Source: Variovorax sp. TBS-050B
GTDB taxonomy: Bacteria; Pseudomonadota; Gammaproteobacteria; Burkholderiales; Burkholderiaceae_C
DNA length: 64,000 nucleotides
Direction of reading: 5' to 3'
Assembly: GCF_029893635.1 (NCBI RefSeq)
Contig: NZ_JARXYR010000002.1
Location: forward strand, 4,005,001-4,069,000
Shown piece after piece: positions 40,011 to 49,970 of the stretch. The notes under the pieces were generated by a model. That model had not been told where the DNA came from. It searched no databases and saw only the letters and a list, made by a program, of their open reading frames with translations. The position numbers and the translations under genes were made by a program. How positions within the stretch are numbered: position 1 is the first letter of the stretch; every line of letters starts with the position of its first letter.

Positions 40011-41069
40011 TCACGGTGCGCCCGATGACGGCCGCCGCGGCGCGGTGAACGCCAGCACGGCGGCCAGGAAGCGCGCGCGCTCGGCACCCGGCTGCAGGTG
40101 CGCATAGTGCGAGGCGCCGCGCAGTTCGACGGCGGTCACCGAGGCCGCGCTCGTGAGGTGTTCGCGCAGCGTCGCCACGTCGACGGGCCGCGACCAGAAG
40201 TCGCGCTCCGAGCGCAGGATCAGCACGTGGGCGCGGATGAACGAGGCGTCGAAGAGCTGGCGCCCGTTGACCAGCTTGAGCGTGTCGGCCGTCGGCCCCG
40301 AGGGGAAGCGGAAGCTCGGCGGCTGGCGCGCGCCCGCGCTCGCATCGCCTTCCATCGACAGCTGGACATAGCGCGCGAGGAAGGCGGCATCCACGCCCTC
40401 GCTGCGCCAGCGGCCCACGAGGTTGTCGGCCGTGGCGAGGCGGTAGGCGCCGTGCCGCGCCCGGTCGAGTTCGGCGGGCCGCTGCGGATCGCCGAACTCC
40501 GCCTGCAGCGCCCAGCCGCCGGCCGGCCCGCCGTAGGCCGCGTTGTAGTAGACGAGGTGCGACAGCTTCTCGGGATGAAGCGACGCATAGTGGCCGAGCC
40601 ACTGAGAGCCCGTCGCCCAGCCGATGGCGGCGAGCCGCGCCTCGCCCGGATGGCGGCGCCGGATCTCGTCCACCACGGCCGCGATGTCGCGCACGGCCTC
40701 GTTCGAGCGCACGGCCACCGGACCGGCGAGCGCCTCGGGCGCATCTCGCATCTCGCGCGGGAATGCGGAACGGCCGAAGCCGCGCACGTCCATCAGGTAG
40801 ACCCGGTGCCCGGCCTTGGCGATCTCCTCGGCCGCCGAACTGCCGGGCGCATCGACGTCCCAGCTCGCGAGCACGCCCGAGCGCCCGCCATGGACCATGA
40901 GCATCGGGCCGCGGTCCGCCGGCGCGGCGGTGTCGCGCAGCTCGCGCACGAAGATCGAGAGGCCGTCCTCGCTGCGCACGCTGAAGTCCTTGCGCACCAC
41001 TTCCGCCGCCGCGGGCAGCGCGAGCAGAAGGCCTACGCAGGCGGCCGTCCATTTCATCTGCAGGTTCAT
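40011..41069 (-). CDS. Exported alpha/beta-hydrolase-fold protein
   Basis: A 352-residue protein with a signal peptide (AACVGLLLALPAAA). It has the oxyanion segment PMLMVHGGRSG and LMDVRGFGRSAFP. The nucleophile elbow reads AIGWATGSQW instead of G-x-S-x-G, so the usual Ser is Ala; a serine lies three residues on. The late acid LRSERDFWS and His GASHYAHLQ are present. Activity is therefore uncertain. It diverges from a LysR regulator that probably controls it. Confidence 0.85.
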   Translation of the reverse strand: MNLQMKWTAACVGLLLALPAAAEVVRKDFSVRSEDGLSIFVRELRDTAAPADRGPMLMVHGGRSGVLASWDVDAPGSSAAEEIAKAGHRVYLMDVRGFGRSAFPREMRDAPEALAGPVAVRSNEAVRDIAAVVDEIRRRHPGEARLAAIGWATGSQWLGHYASLHPEKLSHLVYYNAAYGGPAGGWALQAEFGDPQRPAELDRARHGAYRLATADNLVGRWRSEGVDAAFLARYVQLSMEGDASAGARQPPSFRFPSGPTADTLKLVNGRQLFDASFIRAHVLILRSERDFWSRPVDVATLREHLTSAASVTAVELRGASHYAHLQPGAERARFLAAVLAFTAPRRPSSGAP

Positions 41070-41132
41070 TCGCTTTGGTCCATCTGTTGGATGGCATCGA
41101 GCGTAGGCGCCGGTTGTGATGCAATCAATGTC

Positions 41133-41148
41133 ATCGATCGGCATCGAT
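41133..41148. promoter_or_regulatory. Probable LysR operator
   Basis: ATCGAT-CGGC-ATCGAT lies 20 bases before the LysR start and 64 before the divergent hydrolase start. Flanking TGCAATCA and TGATCAATGCA-like bases extend the symmetry. LysR proteins bind such dyads in the shared gap. Confidence 0.55.
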
Positions 41149-41168
41149 CAATGCAAGGACGTGCATCG

Positions 41169-42068
41169 ATGGAATTCACTCAACTGCGTCATTTCCTCGC
41201 CGTGGCCGAGACCCTGCACTACGGACGCGCCGCCGAGCAGCTCGGCGTCGCCCAGCCGCACCTGAGCCGTGCGATCGCGCGCCTGGAGAACGAACTCGGC
41301 GTGCGCCTGTTCGCGCGCACCAGCCGCAAGGTGCAGCTCACCGCGGCCGGCGAGGCCTTTCGCGCCGAGGCGCTCGAGCTGTTGCGGGGCCGGGAGCGCG
41401 CCGGCGCACTGGCCCGCGCCGCGGCGGCAGAGGACAGCCGGTCGCTCCGCATCGGCTTCGTCTCGGCCGCGCTCTACCACCTGCTGCCCGCCCTGCTGCG
41501 CGAACTGCGTGCGGCGCACCAGCACTTGCAGCCGCAGCTCGCGGAGCTCTCCACCGAGGAGCAGTTCGACCGGCTCGCGCGCGGCGAACTCGATCTCGGC
41601 CTCGGCCATCCGCCGGTCGCGGGCCGCGGCCGCATCGAGAGCGAGCTGCTGTTCGAGGACCGCTTCGACGCGCTGCTGCCCGCGGACCATGCGCTCGCGC
41701 GCAAGCGCAGCGTCTCGTTCGCGCAGCTCGCGGCGCATCCCTTCGTGCTGTTCCCCGAGGCGCAGGGGCCCGCGCTCCACGCCGCCATCCGCGACCAATG
41801 CCGCATCGCGGGCCATGCGCTGGTGGTCGCGCAGACCGCGAGCCGGCTGCACAGCCAATGCTCGCTGGTGGCGGCGGGCCTGGGCGTGGGCCTGGCCCCG
41901 CTGCAGTCGCGCGGGCTGCGGGTGGAAGGCACGGTGCGCGTGCCGATCAGGCCGCACCCCGAGGCGCTGCGGCTGCCGCTCGCGGTGTTCCGCGATGGGC
42001 GCAGGCGCTCGGGGCTGGTGGAGGACGCCGTTCAGCGCCTGCGGCGGCTCGCGAAGCGGCGGGTATGA
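41169..42068 (+). CDS. LysR-family transcriptional regulator
   Basis: A 299-residue regulator. The N-terminal helix-turn-helix is ETLHYGRAAEQLGVAQPHLSRAIARLE with FARTSRKVQLTAAGEAF following. The effector domain is of the periplasmic-binding type (LRIGFVSAALYHLLPALL; SLVAAGLGVGLAPL), like the BenM/CatR group. Start MEFTQLRHFLAVAE at 41169 is standard. It is divergent from the exported hydrolase and ends eight bases from guaA. Confidence 0.92.
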   Translation: MEFTQLRHFLAVAETLHYGRAAEQLGVAQPHLSRAIARLENELGVRLFARTSRKVQLTAAGEAFRAEALELLRGRERAGALARAAAAEDSRSLRIGFVSAALYHLLPALLRELRAAHQHLQPQLAELSTEEQFDRLARGELDLGLGHPPVAGRGRIESELLFEDRFDALLPADHALARKRSVSFAQLAAHPFVLFPEAQGPALHAAIRDQCRIAGHALVVAQTASRLHSQCSLVAAGLGVGLAPLQSRGLRVEGTVRVPIRPHPEALRLPLAVFRDGRRRSGLVEDAVQRLRRLAKRRV

Positions 42069-42075
42069 GGGCCGG

Positions 42076-43695
<1,620 letters not shown>

Positions 43696-43699
43696 GGTG

Positions 43700-44123
43700 T
43701 CAGAAGTCGAGGCAAGGGATGCCGCAGTTCTTCGCGGCGGTGACCAGGGCACGGTCGAGCGATGCGAGCTGGCCGTTGAGGCGGAGCGCCAGCTCCAGGT
43801 AGCTCGCGTCGTAGAAGCTCAGGCCATGGGCCTGGGCCAGCCGCAGGGTCTGCGAACGGTAGTGGAGATTGGGGACCGGCTCGAACTCGATCGGGCAGGC
43901 GTCGAGCAAGGCCAGGCCGGCGTCGAACTCGTCCTGCGACATGCGACGGCGCCTGAAGGCCGTGAGCAGGATGTTGCTCGTTTCCCAGAGCCCACAGCGA
44001 CGGCGCGCGGAACTGGCCCGACGAGGTCGCGACGTCGGCGTAGATCTGCTCGGAGACGGCCGAGCGCTCTTCCGGAATGAACCAGGGCGCGGCGGCCGAG
44101 GCGTCGATGACGATCGGCTTCAT
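43700..44123 (-). pseudogene. PIN-domain (VapC-like) toxin with a one-base frameshift
   Basis: Two frames together make one PIN protein of about 140 residues. The first starts at 44123 with MKPIVIDASAAAPWFIPEE (first acidic residue Asp8). After RAPSLWAL the frame is lost; the next frame continues ETSNILLTAFRRRRMSQDEF and ends with [12 protein letters not shown] and ASLDRAL, giving the other acidic residues. The join is at the GGG run (CCC at 43984-43986 on the plus strand): dropping one G restores LETSN. Either the toxin is dead or the base is a sequencing error. It sits just after its antitoxin. Confidence 0.82.
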
Positions 44124-44126
44124 GGC

Positions 44127-44396
44127 CTAGCGCCGCCCTTCATCACGGTACGTCTTCCAGTCGCCGGGCTTGTAGTCGGGGTCGGGCTTCACCCGCGCCT
44201 GGAAGGCGCGCAGCTGTTCGAGCGCTTCCTGCCGCAGGCGCTCGCGTTCGCTGCCGGAGGGCAGCGCATCGGCCTCTCGCACGATGCGTGCGATCTTCTT
44301 GCCATGCCGCGTGATGACCACTTCTTCGCCCGCCTCCACCGCCTGGAGCAGGGCCGAGAAGCGATCCTTCGCCTGGTGAACGGGGATGGTCTGCAT
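44127..44396 (-). CDS. Phd/YefM-family antitoxin
   Basis: An 89-residue antitoxin starting MQTIPVHQAKDRFSALLQAVEAGEEVVITRHGKKIARIV, the typical Phd/YefM DNA-binding fold, with a C-terminal arm (RVKPDPDYKPGDWKTYRDEG) for toxin binding. It is three bases upstream of the PIN toxin. A palindromic operator covers its promoter, as expected for self-repression by the complex. Confidence 0.88.
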   Translation of the reverse strand: MQTIPVHQAKDRFSALLQAVEAGEEVVITRHGKKIARIVREADALPSGSERERLRQEALEQLRAFQARVKPDPDYKPGDWKTYRDEGRR

Positions 44397-44418
44397 GGTC
44401 TGGCCAGAAAACAAAAAC

Positions 44419-44453
44419 AGGCCAAATTATACAAATTTGGCCTGAATCTTCAA
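44419..44453 (-). promoter_or_regulatory. Promoter and palindromic operator of the toxin-antitoxin pair
   Basis: On the minus strand TTGAAG (44453-44448), a 16-base spacer and a perfect TATAAT (44431-44426) form a sigma-70 promoter. An inverted repeat AGGCCAAAT-N7-ATTTGGCCT (44419-44443) covers the -10 and part of the spacer, ideal for autorepression. The -35 lies 12 bases after the guaB stop codon. Confidence 0.82.
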
Positions 44454-44464
44454 ACTAGCCAGAA

Positions 44465-45934
44465 TCACTCGGCCCGGTAGTTCGGCGCTTCCTTGGTGAT
44501 CTGCACGTCGTGCACGTGGCTCTCGCGGATGCCGGCCGTGGTGATCTCGACGAACTCGGCCTTGTTCTTCATCTCTTCGATGGTGGCGCAGCCGCAGTAG
44601 CCCATGCTCGCGCGCAGGCCGCCGGCCATCTGGTAGACGATGGAGACCATCGAGCCCTTGTAGGGCACGCGGCCTTCGATGCCTTCGGGCACCAGCTTGT
44701 CGGCATTGGGATTGCCGGTGGTCGATTCCTGGAAGTAGCGGTCGGCGCTGCCCTGCTGCATGGCACCGATCGAGCCCATGCCGCGGTAGCTCTTGTAGCT
44801 GCGGCCCTGGAACAGCACGATCTCGCCCGGCGCTTCTTCGGTGCCGGCGAACATGCCGCCCATCATCACGGTGCTCGCGCCCGCGGCGATGGCCTTGGCG
44901 ATGTCGCCCGAGTAGCGGATGCCGCCGTCGGCGATCAGCGGCACGCCCGTGCCCTGCAGCGCGGTGGCCACGCTGTCGACCGCCATGATCTGCGGCACGC
45001 CCACGCCGGCCACGATGCGGGTGGTGCAGATCGAGCCGGGGCCGATGCCGACCTTGACCGCGTCGGCGCCCGCATCGGCGAGCGCGCGCGCCGCGTCGCC
45101 GGTGGCGATGTTGCCGCCGATCACGTCGACCTGCGGATAGTTCTGCTTGACCCAGCGCACGCGGTCGATCACGCCCTTGCTGTGGCCGTGGGCGGTGTCG
45201 ACCACGATCGCATCGACGCCGGCCTTCACGAGCGCCTCGACGCGCTCCTCGGTGCCCTCGCCCACGCCCACCGCCGCGCCCACGCGCAGGCGGCCCGAGG
45301 GGTCGCGCGCGGCGTTGGGGAAGCTGGTCTGCTTGGTGATGTCCTTGACGGTGATCAGGCCCTTGAGCACGAAGGCATCGTCGATGACGAGCAGGCGTTC
45401 GAGCTTGTACTTGTTGAGCAGCGCCTTGGCCTCGGCGGGCGTGGCGCCCTCCTTCACGGTCACGAGCTTCTCGCGCGGCGTCATGATCTCGCTGACCGGC
45501 ACGTCGTAGCGGGTCTCGAAGCGCAGGTCGCGGCTGGTGACGATGCCCACCACCTTGCCGCCGTCGACCACCGGGAAGCCCGAGACGCCGAGCTCCTCGG
45601 ACAGCTGCATGACCTGCAGCACGGTGTGCGTGGGGGTGATGACCACCGGATCGCGCAGCACGCCCGACTCGTAGCGCTTGACCCGGGCCACTTCGGCGGC
45701 CTGCTGCTGCGCGGTGAGGTTCTTGTGCACGATCCCGATGCCGCCCTCCTGCGCGATGGCGATCGCGAGGCGGGCTTCGGTCACGGTGTCCATCGCCGCG
45801 GAGACGAGCGGCAGGTTCAGCGTGATGTTGCGGGAGAGTTTGGTCGCGAGGGAGGTGTCCTTGGGCAGGACCTGGGAGAACGCTGGCACCAACAACACAT
45901 CGTCGAAGGTGAGCGCTTTGCCGAGAAGGCGCAT
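44465..45934 (-). CDS. guaB: IMP dehydrogenase
   Basis: A 489-residue enzyme catalysing NAD-dependent oxidation of IMP to XMP. The TIM barrel is interrupted by two CBS domains (about 95-205). The catalytic Cys is in [14 protein letters not shown]-binding [12 protein letters not shown] and the active-site flap RGMGSIGAM are complete. It starts [20 protein letters not shown], the standard N-terminus. guaA follows after the inserted toxin-antitoxin pair. Confidence 0.97.
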   Translation of the reverse strand: MRLLGKALTFDDVLLVPAFSQVLPKDTSLATKLSRNITLNLPLVSAAMDTVTEARLAIAIAQEGGIGIVHKNLTAQQQAAEVARVKRYESGVLRDPVVITPTHTVLQVMQLSEELGVSGFPVVDGGKVVGIVTSRDLRFETRYDVPVSEIMTPREKLVTVKEGATPAEAKALLNKYKLERLLVIDDAFVLKGLITVKDITKQTSFPNAARDPSGRLRVGAAVGVGEGTEERVEALVKAGVDAIVVDTAHGHSKGVIDRVRWVKQNYPQVDVIGGNIATGDAARALADAGADAVKVGIGPGSICTTRIVAGVGVPQIMAVDSVATALQGTGVPLIADGGIRYSGDIAKAIAAGASTVMMGGMFAGTEEAPGEIVLFQGRSYKSYRGMGSIGAMQQGSADRYFQESTTGNPNADKLVPEGIEGRVPYKGSMVSIVYQMAGGLRASMGYCGCATIEEMKNKAEFVEITTAGIRESHVHDVQITKEAPNYRAE

Positions 45935-45955
45935 GGGTGAAGCTCCAAAAGAAGG

Positions 45956-45961
45956 ATTGTA
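45956..45961 (-). promoter_or_regulatory. Possible -10 element of guaB
   Basis: TACAAT on the minus strand lies 22 bases before the guaB ATG, giving a short leader. No convincing -35 is seen. The rest of the gap 45935-46113 shows no other clear site. Confidence 0.35.
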
Positions 45962-46113
45962 ACGACGCCGGGTACTTACCCGCAGCGCGCAGGGCTTCGG
46001 CGGGCCACAGACGCGGTCCGCAGGCGCGTGAACGTCGCCAATTCCCCACTCGGCGTCATCGGAGCCTCCGCCCTCGGTGTTGCAAAACGTAAGGGCAGCT
46101 AAACTCGGCCGCT

Positions 46114-46641
46114 ATGAAATTCGCGCATTGGCTCGTACTGGGATGGGTTTGCCTGCTGCCGCTGACGGCGAGCGCCCAGTGGCAGTGGATCGACAAGAAC
46201 GGCAAGAAGGTCTTCAGCGACCAGGCGCCGCCGCCCGACGTGCCCGAGAAGAACATCCTGCGCCGCGCCGGCATGCCGCCCTCGCGCGGCGCCACGGTGA
46301 CGGCGCCGGCCGACAGCGAAGCGGCACCCGAGGCGGCCGCCGCCGCGCCCAAGCCGCGCGAAGCCGCTGCACCGAAGGCCGCTGGCGTCGACAAGGAACT
46401 CGAGGAAAAGGCCAAGAAGGCGCAGGCCGAGGAAAAAGCCAAGCAGGCCGCCGAGGCCGAGAAGAACGCCAAGGCCCGTGCCGAGAACTGCGACCGCGCG
46501 CGGCAGGCCAAGGCCACTTTCGACAGCGGCATCCGCGTCGCGCGGGTGAACGCCAGCGGCGAGCGCGAGATCCTCGACGACAGCGCACGCGCGGCGGAAC
46601 AGAAGCGCCTTCAGTCGATCATCCAGAGCGACTGCAAGTAG
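46114..46641 (+). CDS. DUF4124-domain exported protein
   Basis: A 175-residue protein. A signal peptide (MKFAHWLVLGWVCLLPLTASAQ) is followed at once by the DUF4124 motif WQWIDKNGKKVFSDQAPPPDVP. A long Ala/Glu/Lys coiled coil (about 90-135) and a Cys-containing C-terminus (ENCDRARQAKATF ... IQSDCK) follow; the two Cys could pair. DUF4124 is widespread in beta- and gamma-proteobacteria and has no assigned role. Confidence 0.88.
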   Translation: MKFAHWLVLGWVCLLPLTASAQWQWIDKNGKKVFSDQAPPPDVPEKNILRRAGMPPSRGATVTAPADSEAAPEAAAAAPKPREAAAPKAAGVDKELEEKAKKAQAEEKAKQAAEAEKNAKARAENCDRARQAKATFDSGIRVARVNASGEREILDDSARAAEQKRLQSIIQSDCK

Positions 46642-46663
46642 CGCGAGCGCCGCGGGCCGCTCC

Positions 46664-46999
46664 TCAGTAGCCCGCCTTGCCGCCCTTGCGCCGGTTCGCG
46701 AACAGCCCGGTGCCGCGGGCGCCCTGCCGCTGGAAGCGCTCGCGGCGCGCCACCTTCGGATCGACGGCCAGCGGCCGGCAGAGTTCGACGCGGTCGCCGT
46801 CCTTGAGCGGCTGCTCCCATGCGGCCTCCCGGCCCCAGACGCCCGGCGTCATCGCATGGCGCCAGTCCAGCTGTGGGAAACGCGCGGCGAGTTCGCTCGC
46901 ATGCACCGCATCGGCCACCGTGGCACCGGGCGCAAGCTGCAGGACCTGCTCGAACACCTCGCGCGGCGCGGTCGAGCAGCTCAGCGTGACCTCGATCAT
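46664..46999 (-). CDS. rnfH: RnfH-family ubiquitin-like protein
   Basis: A 111-residue protein of the RnfH (UPF0125) family, beta-grasp fold: MIEVTLSCSTAPREVFEQVLQLAPGATVADAV, then GVWGREAAWEQPLKDGDRVELCRPLAVDPKVARRER, which is diagnostic. It is paired with ratA upstream and smpB beyond, a conserved order. The basic Arg/Lys-rich tail (FQRQGARGTGLFANRRKGG) is longer than in many homologues. Its biochemical function is unproved. Confidence 0.88.
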   Translation of the reverse strand: MIEVTLSCSTAPREVFEQVLQLAPGATVADAVHASELAARFPQLDWRHAMTPGVWGREAAWEQPLKDGDRVELCRPLAVDPKVARRERFQRQGARGTGLFANRRKGGKAGY

Positions 47000-47004
47000 C
47001 GTCC

Positions 47005-47451
47005 TCAGGTCGCGCCGTAGACCTGTTCCGCGCGCTTGACGAAGGCCTCGACCAGGCTCGATGCGACGGTGTCGAACACTGGTCCCACGAGCGCCTGCAG
47101 CGCGAAGTTGCTGAAGCCGTAGCTCATGTGCAGCTCGACGCGGCAGGCACGCTCGCCGGGCTCGCCCACGGGCGTGAACTTCCAGATGCCGTCGAGGTTC
47201 GAGAAGGGGCCGTCCACGAGCTTGAGCTGCACCTCGCGCCCCGGCAGGTGCGTGTTGCGGGTCGTGAAGCTCTGGTGCAGGCCGGCGAAGGCCAGGCCCA
47301 CCTCGGCCGTCATGCCGGCCTCGTCCTCCTCGATGACGCGGGCCTTGTCGCACCAGGGCAGGAACTGCGGATACTTCTCCACGTCGGTGACCAGCGCATA
47401 CATCTCTTCGGCGCTGTACCAGATGAGGACGGACTTGTTGACTGTTTTCAT
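47005..47451 (-). CDS. ratA: RatA/COQ10-type START-domain protein
   Basis: A 148-residue protein starting MKTVNKSVLIWYSAEEMYALVTDVEKYPQFLPWC, the signature of the coenzyme Q-binding COQ10/RatA family. In E. coli RatA was described as blocking 70S ribosome assembly, while relatives bind ubiquinone; either may hold here. The gene is divergent from smpB with 62 bases between and is followed five bases later by rnfH. Confidence 0.9.
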   Translation of the reverse strand: MKTVNKSVLIWYSAEEMYALVTDVEKYPQFLPWCDKARVIEEDEAGMTAEVGLAFAGLHQSFTTRNTHLPGREVQLKLVDGPFSNLDGIWKFTPVGEPGERACRVELHMSYGFSNFALQALVGPVFDTVASSLVEAFVKRAEQVYGAT

Positions 47452-47513
47452 AGAATCGGGACAGCGTGCGCGACGGATTGTATTGAAGCCATGCGTCCCC
47501 ATATCTCCGAGCC

Positions 47514-47990
47514 ATGGCCACCAAGAAACAAGATACCTCCTCCCGCATCGCCGACAACAAGAAGGCCGCGTACAACTACTTCTTCGAAGAACGCTTCGAG
47601 GCGGGCATCGTGCTCGAAGGCTGGGAAGTCAAGTCGCTGCGCGAAGGCAAGGTCCAGCTGACCGACGGCTACGTGGTGATCCGCGACGGCGAGCTGTTCG
47701 TCGTGGGCCTGCAGATCAATCCGCTCAAGAGTGCCTCGACCCACGTCAACCCTGACTCGATCCGCACCAAGAAGTTGCTGCTGCACAAGGAAGAAATCCG
47801 GCGCCTCGTCGGCAAGGTCGAACAAAAGGGCTACACGCTGGTGCCGCTCAACCTGCACTGGAAGGCGGGCAAGGTGAAATGCGAGATCGCGCTGGCCAAG
47901 GGCAAGGCCGAGCACGACAAGCGCGACACCATCAAGGACCGCGAAGGCAAGCGCGAGGTGGAGCGCGCGATGAAGAGCCGCAACCGCTGA
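47514..47990 (+). CDS. smpB: SsrA-binding protein SmpB
   Basis: A 158-residue tmRNA partner needed for rescue of stalled ribosomes. [38 protein letters not shown] and the basic C-terminal tail [25 protein letters not shown] are typical. It diverges from ratA. The tmRNA gene itself is not in this window. Confidence 0.97.
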   Translation: MATKKQDTSSRIADNKKAAYNYFFEERFEAGIVLEGWEVKSLREGKVQLTDGYVVIRDGELFVVGLQINPLKSASTHVNPDSIRTKKLLLHKEEIRRLVGKVEQKGYTLVPLNLHWKAGKVKCEIALAKGKAEHDKRDTIKDREGKREVERAMKSRNR

Positions 47991-48014
47991 TTTTTTCGGC
48001 GGCCATGGAATAAA

Positions 48015-48033
48015 CCGCCCTCGGCGGGCGTTT
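48015..48033 (+). terminator. Weak terminator-like hairpin after smpB
   Basis: CCGCC-CTC-GGCGG followed by GCGTTT forms a short stable stem, 25 bases after the smpB stop. The T run is poor, so termination may be partial. Confidence 0.35.
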
Positions 48034-48074
48034 GTGCGGTGTCATCGGACTTGGCCGATGGCCGAACCTTTCCC

Positions 48075-48590
48075 ATGGACACCCGCCTGCTCGCCGACCA
48101 CATCCCCAGCCTGCGCCGCTATGCGCGCGCGCTCACGGGCAACGCCTGGGCGGCCGACGACCTGGTGCAGGACACGCTCGAACGCGCCTGCAGCAAATGG
48201 CGGCTGTGGGTGGTGGGCAGCGACCTGCGCGCCTGGCTGTTCACCGTCATGCACAACATCTTCGCCAGCCAGGTGCGGCGCGCGCCGGCACCGCACAGCG
48301 TGGTGTCGCTCGACGACACTGACCACGCGCTGCACGGCGGCATCGACCCGGGGCGCGAGCCCGGTGCCGCGCTCGACCTCCAGCGCTGCCTGATGCGCTT
48401 GCCCGAGGAGCAGCGCGCCGTGCTGCTGCTCGTGACGCTCGAGGACCTGTCCTATGCCGAAGTGGCGAAGGTGCTCGGCGTCCCGGCCGGCACCGTGATG
48501 TCGCGCCTCTCGCGTGCGCGCGTCCGGCTGCAGGAGCTGCTCGACGGCGCCGCCGCCCCGCAGCGCCCGGGCCTGCGCCGCCTCAAGTGA
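48075..48590 (+). CDS. ECF sigma-70 family RNA polymerase sigma factor
   Basis: A 171-residue group IV sigma factor. Region 2 reads RYARALTGNAWAADDLVQDTLERACSKW with LRAWLFTVMHNIFAS; region 4 is LPEEQRAVLLLVTLEDLSYAEVAKVLGVPAGTVMSRLSRARVRL. The ATG at 48075 was preferred; a GTG at 48039 in frame would add 12 residues. It is followed 19 bases later by its likely anti-sigma factor. Confidence 0.9.
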   Translation: MDTRLLADHIPSLRRYARALTGNAWAADDLVQDTLERACSKWRLWVVGSDLRAWLFTVMHNIFASQVRRAPAPHSVVSLDDTDHALHGGIDPGREPGAALDLQRCLMRLPEEQRAVLLLVTLEDLSYAEVAKVLGVPAGTVMSRLSRARVRLQELLDGAAAPQRPGLRRLK

Positions 48591-48609
48591 AGAACCACCG
48601 CCCTGTCCC

Positions 48610-49419
48610 ATGAACCGCACCGCACCGCCTCCCACCGACGACGAACTGCATGCGCTGGTCGACGGCCGGCTCGCGCCCGCGCGCCGCACGGCGGTCGAGC
48701 AGGCGCTCGCGCGCGACCCGGCCCTCGCGGCGCGCGTGGCCGCCTGGCAGGGCCAGCGCGACGCGCTGCGACGGCTGCATGGCGAACTGCTCGCCGAGCC
48801 GCCGCCCGCCTCGCTCACCGACACCCTGGCGCGCCGCCGGCCGCGCCACGCGTGGCGCGACCGCTGGACGCGCTGGGGTGGCCTCGCGGCCGGCGTGCTC
48901 GTCGCCTTCGCGGCAGGCTGGCTCGGCAATGCCCGCTGGACCGCGCTGCACCCTTCCGATGGCCGGCTCGCGCGGGCGCCCGCGCTGCGTGAGTTCGTGC
49001 GAGACGCCTCGGTCGCGCACGCCGTGTACGCGCCTGAGAAGCGGCATCCGGTCGAGGTCGCTGCGAACGAGCAGCAGCACCTGGTGCAATGGCTCTCGAA
49101 GCGGCTCGACCGGCCGCTCAAGGTGCCCGACCTGGGGCCGATGGGGTACGCGCTGGTGGGCGGCCGGCTGCTGCCCGGCGAGACCGGCGCGCGCGCGCAG
49201 TTCATGTTCGAGAACGGCGCCGGGGAGCGCGTCACGTTCTACGTGGGCACCCTCGAAGGATCCGCCGCGGCGCGCGAGACCGCCTTCCGCTTCACCGCGG
49301 ACGGTCCGGTGCCCAGCTTCTACTGGATCGACCACGGCTTCGGCTATGCGCTCGCGGGCAGGCTGCCACGCGAGGTTCTGCTGAAACTCGCGACCCTCGC
49401 CTACCGGGATTTGTCTTGA
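48610..49419 (+). CDS. Membrane anti-sigma factor
   Basis: A 269-residue protein. The cytosolic N-terminus TDDELHALVDGRLAPARRTAVEQALARDP is the usual anti-sigma start seen in RsiW-like proteins, but lacks the zinc His-x3-Cys-x2-Cys set. A membrane helix (about 94-112) leads to a periplasmic domain with VEVAANEQQHLVQWLSKRLDRPLKVPDL. It should hold the upstream sigma factor inactive until a periplasmic signal. Confidence 0.87.
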   Translation: MNRTAPPPTDDELHALVDGRLAPARRTAVEQALARDPALAARVAAWQGQRDALRRLHGELLAEPPPASLTDTLARRRPRHAWRDRWTRWGGLAAGVLVAFAAGWLGNARWTALHPSDGRLARAPALREFVRDASVAHAVYAPEKRHPVEVAANEQQHLVQWLSKRLDRPLKVPDLGPMGYALVGGRLLPGETGARAQFMFENGAGERVTFYVGTLEGSAAARETAFRFTADGPVPSFYWIDHGFGYALAGRLPREVLLKLATLAYRDLS

Positions 49420-49498
49420 CCCCGGCATACACTGCCGGCGTCGCCCGAAGCAACTTCCATCTTTGCTTGGACGATTTTTCAACTGAAGGAGAAACTGC

Positions 49499-49894
49499 AT
49501 GAAATTGCTCAGCGCCTCGATCCTCGCGGCCGCACTGCTTGCCGGCTGCGGCAGCATGTCCAACAAGACCGCCAGCGCACCCGACACCCCGACGCGCACC
49601 GCCGACGGCGTGCTGGTCGGGCCGAACGGGATGACGCTCTACACCTTCGCGCGCGACACCGCCGGCGCGGGCACTTCCGCATGCAACGGCCAATGCGCCA
49701 CCAACTGGCCGCCGCTGCCGGTGGCCGACACCGCCCGGCCGATGGGCGGCTACACCATCATCGTGCGCGAAGACGGCAAGCGCCAGTGGGCCTACAAGGG
49801 CTGGCCGCTCTACTACTGGTCGAAGGATGCCAAGCCGGGCGACAAGACCGGCGACGGCGTGCTGAACGGCGCCTGGAAGGTGGCCCGTCCCTGA
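49499..49894 (+). CDS. COG4315-type lipoprotein
   Basis: A 131-residue lipoprotein. The signal peptide ends LLAGCGSM (lipobox, Cys near 17). The mature part contains two copies of the secreted repeat found in COG4315 proteins: DGVLVGPNGMTLYTFARDTAGAGTSACNGQCATNWPPL and GKRQWAYKGWPLYYWSKDAKPGD. Function is unknown. It follows the sigma/anti-sigma pair and may be part of the regulon; a strong terminator follows. Confidence 0.9.
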   Translation: MKLLSASILAAALLAGCGSMSNKTASAPDTPTRTADGVLVGPNGMTLYTFARDTAGAGTSACNGQCATNWPPLPVADTARPMGGYTIIVREDGKRQWAYKGWPLYYWSKDAKPGDKTGDGVLNGAWKVARP

Positions 49895-49921
49895 TCGCCT
49901 GATCCGCTGACCGCTCCGAAG

Positions 49922-49949
49922 GCCCCGGCAAGCTGCCGGGGCTTTTTTT
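49922..49949 (+). terminator. Intrinsic terminator
   Basis: GCCCCGGCA-AGC-TGCCGGGGC forms a nine-base perfect stem followed by TTTTTTT, 27 bases after the lipoprotein stop. It also separates this operon from the convergent transporter gene. Confidence 0.92.
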
Positions 49950-49970
49950 CGTGCGTCTGCGGCCGGTCGG

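Noticed and set aside
43700..43942. An 80-codon frame as an independent small gene
   Set aside because: Its content is the C-terminal half of a PIN domain and joins the upstream half by removing one base.
47454..48074. A tmRNA gene beside smpB
   Set aside because: The flanks of smpB are filled by ratA and the sigma factor with short gaps, leaving no room for a tmRNA of about 350 bases.
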